Part shown: in pieces, positions 32,227 to 33,889 of the stretch
Position numbering within the stretch: position 1 is the first letter of the stretch
How the letters are laid out: each line of letters opens with the position of its first letter
NCBI GenBank assembly: GCA_015060445.1
Contig: SUYL01000011.1
Coordinates: 1 to 33,889 of the forward strand
DNA length: 33,889 nt
Origin: Bacteroidales bacterium
Lineage (GTDB): Bacteria; Bacteroidota; Bacteroidia; Bacteroidales; UBA932
Direction: 5' to 3'
Position numbers and translations under genes: made by a program
The notes under the pieces: generated by a model
Told to the model about the DNA's origin: nothing
Databases searched by the model: none
What the model saw: only the letters and a program-made list of their open reading frames with translations

Positions 32227-33744
32227 ATGAACAAAATACCCAGAATTTTAAGAATAATTGCAGCTACAATTGTGTTCGTATGCATAACCTGTGGCTTTCT
32301 TAACATAAGCGGAGGCAATCCGCTTTCACAAGCAATGTTGAGGACACAATTTACACCGGCTCTTGTCTCCATTTTCTCAGGAAGTGCCGCAGCATTCATT
32401 ATTCTTATTGTTGTAACTATTCTGTTTGGAAGGGTATACTGCTCTTTCCTGTGTCCGCTGGGGATATTCCAGGACATTATAATTAGAGTTTCAGACATTG
32501 CCAGGAAAAGGGCTAATGGTGGAAGGGTGCCAAAGAAGAAATACAGGAAACCCCATAATACACTCAGGTATTCAATACTTGCTGTTACTGGATTCATAAC
32601 TTTGGCATTGGGCTCTGCATATCCGCTGGCTTTGCTCGACCCATATTCAAATTACGGCAAAATCTGCACCCAAATTTTCAGTTCAGTTGAGATTGCAATT
32701 ACCAATGGATTGTCGGGAATATTCCCAAGTATGTTCTATACACAGGAATATGCACGCCTGAGCCTGCAGTCATTCATATTTGCACTGGTATTCCTATTTA
32801 TTATTGTACTGTTCAGCGCATTCAGGGGAAGATTGTACTGCAATTCAATCTGTCCTGTGGGTTCTTTTCTTGGTGTGCTGAGCGGAATATCATTATTCAA
32901 GCCTCAAATAGAGAAAGACAAATGCGTAAAATGCAACTTATGTGCAGGCAACTGCAAAAGCAACTGTATTGATCTGGAAACTAAGGAGATTGACATTACA
33001 AGATGTGTAGCATGCTATAACTGCCTTGTTTCCTGTAAAAGGGGTGGAGTAAAACTTGTTCCAACGTGGTTTACAGGTAAAAAGAAAAAGAATGATGACA
33101 AGGAACATGATTCAATAGAGAACAAAGGTAGAAGGAATGCCCTGATTGCAATGGGAGGTTTTGCCGCTGCAGCGGTAGCAGGCAAATACTTGTCGGGAAG
33201 AGGTAAATCCGGGAGTGCATTGCTTGATGAAGACTCACAGGGATGTATAATGCCTGCCGGTGCTGGAAATCTGAATTCATTCAAAAATTCATGTACAGCA
33301 TGTTATGCCTGTATTGCTGCGTGTCCCGAACAGATTATCAAACCTGCGGCTTTTGAATATGGAATAGACGGAATAATGCTCCCTGTATTGAAATATGACA
33401 ATGGGTATTGCAGGTACGATTGCAATAAATGTTCACAGACATGCCCTAATGGTGCATTAACCCATATTGCACTGGAAGTTAAACAGAAAACTTCAATAGC
33501 AGTTGCACAATATGACGCATCTTCTTGCGTTATAGTTACTGACGGTGTCAGATGCGGCGCATGCAGCAGAAACTGCCCTGCAGGGGCAATTCAAATGAAG
33601 GAGAATCCGGCAGTACCAGGCCAGTTCCTCCCTGCAATTGATGCTGCAAAATGTATTGGCTGCGGTGCATGTAAAGATGTATGCCCCGGAATGCCAAAGG
33701 CCATTGAGATTAAGGGTAAGAGAGTACAGACAATGGCCATTTGA
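32227..33744 (+). CDS. Membrane polyferredoxin, NapH-NapG-like fusion
   Basis: The 505-residue electron-transfer protein appears to join two nap/nos-type ferredoxins. Residues 1-230 are NapH-like: several membrane segments and two C-x3-CP motifs (C72/C76 after FGRVY, C205/C209 after FRGRLY). Two cytoplasmic 4Fe-4S sites follow (C233-x2-C-x2-C-x3-C243 and C260-x2-C-x2-C-x3-C270). At 301-320 GRRNALIAMGGFAAAAVAGK resembles a twin-arginine signal. The C-terminal part has four more 4Fe-4S sites starting at C356, C395, C434 and C476, as in NapG. Domain order implies a cytoplasm-to-periplasm relay. The electron donor (quinol or another membrane carrier) and the acceptor are unknown, since no reductase gene is adjacent. 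An IS begins 37 bases after its stop. Confidence 0.85.
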   Translation: MNKIPRILRIIAATIVFVCITCGFLNISGGNPLSQAMLRTQFTPALVSIFSGSAAAFIILIVVTILFGRVYCSFLCPLGIFQDIIIRVSDIARKRANGGRVPKKKYRKPHNTLRYSILAVTGFITLALGSAYPLALLDPYSNYGKICTQIFSSVEIAITNGLSGIFPSMFYTQEYARLSLQSFIFALVFLFIIVLFSAFRGRLYCNSICPVGSFLGVLSGISLFKPQIEKDKCVKCNLCAGNCKSNCIDLETKEIDITRCVACYNCLVSCKRGGVKLVPTWFTGKKKKNDDKEHDSIENKGRRNALIAMGGFAAAAVAGKYLSGRGKSGSALLDEDSQGCIMPAGAGNLNSFKNSCTACYACIAACPEQIIKPAAFEYGIDGIMLPVLKYDNGYCRYDCNKCSQTCPNGALTHIALEVKQKTSIAVAQYDASSCVIVTDGVRCGACSRNCPAGAIQMKENPAVPGQFLPAIDAAKCIGCGACKDVCPGMPKAIEIKGKRVQTMAI

Positions 33745-33790
33745 AAGTATTGATTATAAAGATATACCCCCGCCAGACTAATGACATGAA

Positions 33791-33819
33791 CCCCAAAAGT
33801 TAGACAAAAACTTTTGGGG
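33791..33819 (+). terminator. Hairpin inside the IS left end, upstream of the transposase start
   Basis: CCCCAAAAGTT (33791-33801) and AACTTTTGGGG (33809-33819) form a perfect 11-bp stem with a 7-base loop, followed by TTTTGTT. In a transcript entering from the NapH-NapG-like gene this would act as a terminator-like or start-masking structure before the ATG at 33827. Confidence 0.65.
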
Positions 33820-33826
33820 TTTTGTT

Positions 33827-33889
33827 ATGTTAAAAAAGAGAAAGAAGCACGGCTATGCAGAACGATTGAAGTATATGCATATGCTTGAG
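33827..33889 (+). CDS. Transposase OrfA-like N-terminus (partial, runs off the window)
   Basis: Only 21 codons are present, beginning MLKKRKKHGYAERLKYMHML. A strongly basic start followed by a helix matches the N-terminal helix-turn-helix region of IS3-family OrfA proteins. The call depends mainly on the adjoining IS-like end, because the peptide itself is too short to classify. Confidence 0.55.
   Translation, partial: MLKKRKKHGYAERLKYMHMLE

Larger units (their letters stand above)
33782..33889 (+). mobile_element. Left end of an IS3-family (IS150-like) insertion sequence, cut by the window edge
   Basis: The end sequence TGACATGAACCCCAAAAGTT followed by AGACA resembles the terminal repeats of IS150-group elements, which begin with TG and carry a CCCCAAAAGTTxGACA core. 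A transposase frame opens 45 bases in. The right end, the second frame and the target duplication lie outside the window. The boundary at 33782 is an estimate. Confidence 0.65.

Overview
The window is chromosomal DNA from an anaerobic member of the Bacteroidota, most likely order Bacteroidales. Evidence: several intergenic regions carry the Bacteroides-type -7 promoter box TAnnTTTG. Lipoprotein signal peptides have the relaxed Bacteroidota lipobox. Typical families of the group are present: WYL regulators, a PTGGPKD-type Ig-like lipoprotein, a PorT-like outer-membrane barrel, a Bacteroidota-type IspG core and PPi-type phosphofructokinase. HydG and a flavodiiron protein point to strict anaerobiosis. 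I cannot name the genus. No rRNA, tRNA, CRISPR array or prophage was seen. Coding density is very high and no gene-free stretch exceeds 300 bases.

Layout. (1) 225-3495, +: two tandem NagA-family genes, the second lacking most metal-site residues, overlapped by a lipoprotein gene. (2) 3471-4689, -: 5-formyl-THF cyclo-ligase and a MarC-family membrane protein. (3) 4800-7485, +: WYL regulator, chloramphenicol-acetyltransferase-like enzyme, second WYL regulator. This unit diverges from marC across a small palindrome. (4) 7502-8368, - and 8443-9366, +: HAD hydrolase and EamA transporter from back-to-back promoters. (5) 9373-12708, -: MATE, cytidylate-kinase-like protein, MATE. (6) 12858-16309, -: PPi-phosphofructokinase, cytoplasmic GH13 amylase, Hsp20. 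(7) 16427-28619, +: a 12-kb collinear run of ligA, flavodiiron protein, thioesterase, YihY protein, hydG, relA/spoT, Ig-like lipoprotein, PorT-like barrel and ispG, with gaps of about 30 bases or less, or ATGA overlaps. (8) 28621-32158, -: symporter, omega-amidase and 5'-nucleotidase-like lipoprotein, coupled by ATGA overlaps. (9) 32227-33744, +: a NapH-NapG-like fusion ferredoxin. (10) From about 33782: the left end of an IS3-family insertion sequence, cut by the window edge.

How the genes fit together. Region 1 serves amino-sugar catabolism. Region 6 links alpha-glucan hydrolysis to PPi-dependent glycolysis. Region 7 mixes housekeeping (DNA ligation, stringent response, isoprenoid synthesis) with anaerobic redox and oxygen defence (HydG, flavodiiron protein) and envelope functions. 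Region 8 looks like uptake and salvage of dicarboxylates or amino acids, amides and nucleotides. Region 9 is a membrane electron-transfer protein.

The observations most worth a second look are the apparently catalytically dead NagA paralogue, the NapH-NapG fusion with an internal twin-arginine-like segment, the shortened Bacteroidota-type IspG, the WYL-acetyltransferase-WYL operon with its palindromic divergent promoter, a 48-bp symmetric palindrome near hsp20, and the hairpin at the IS left end.
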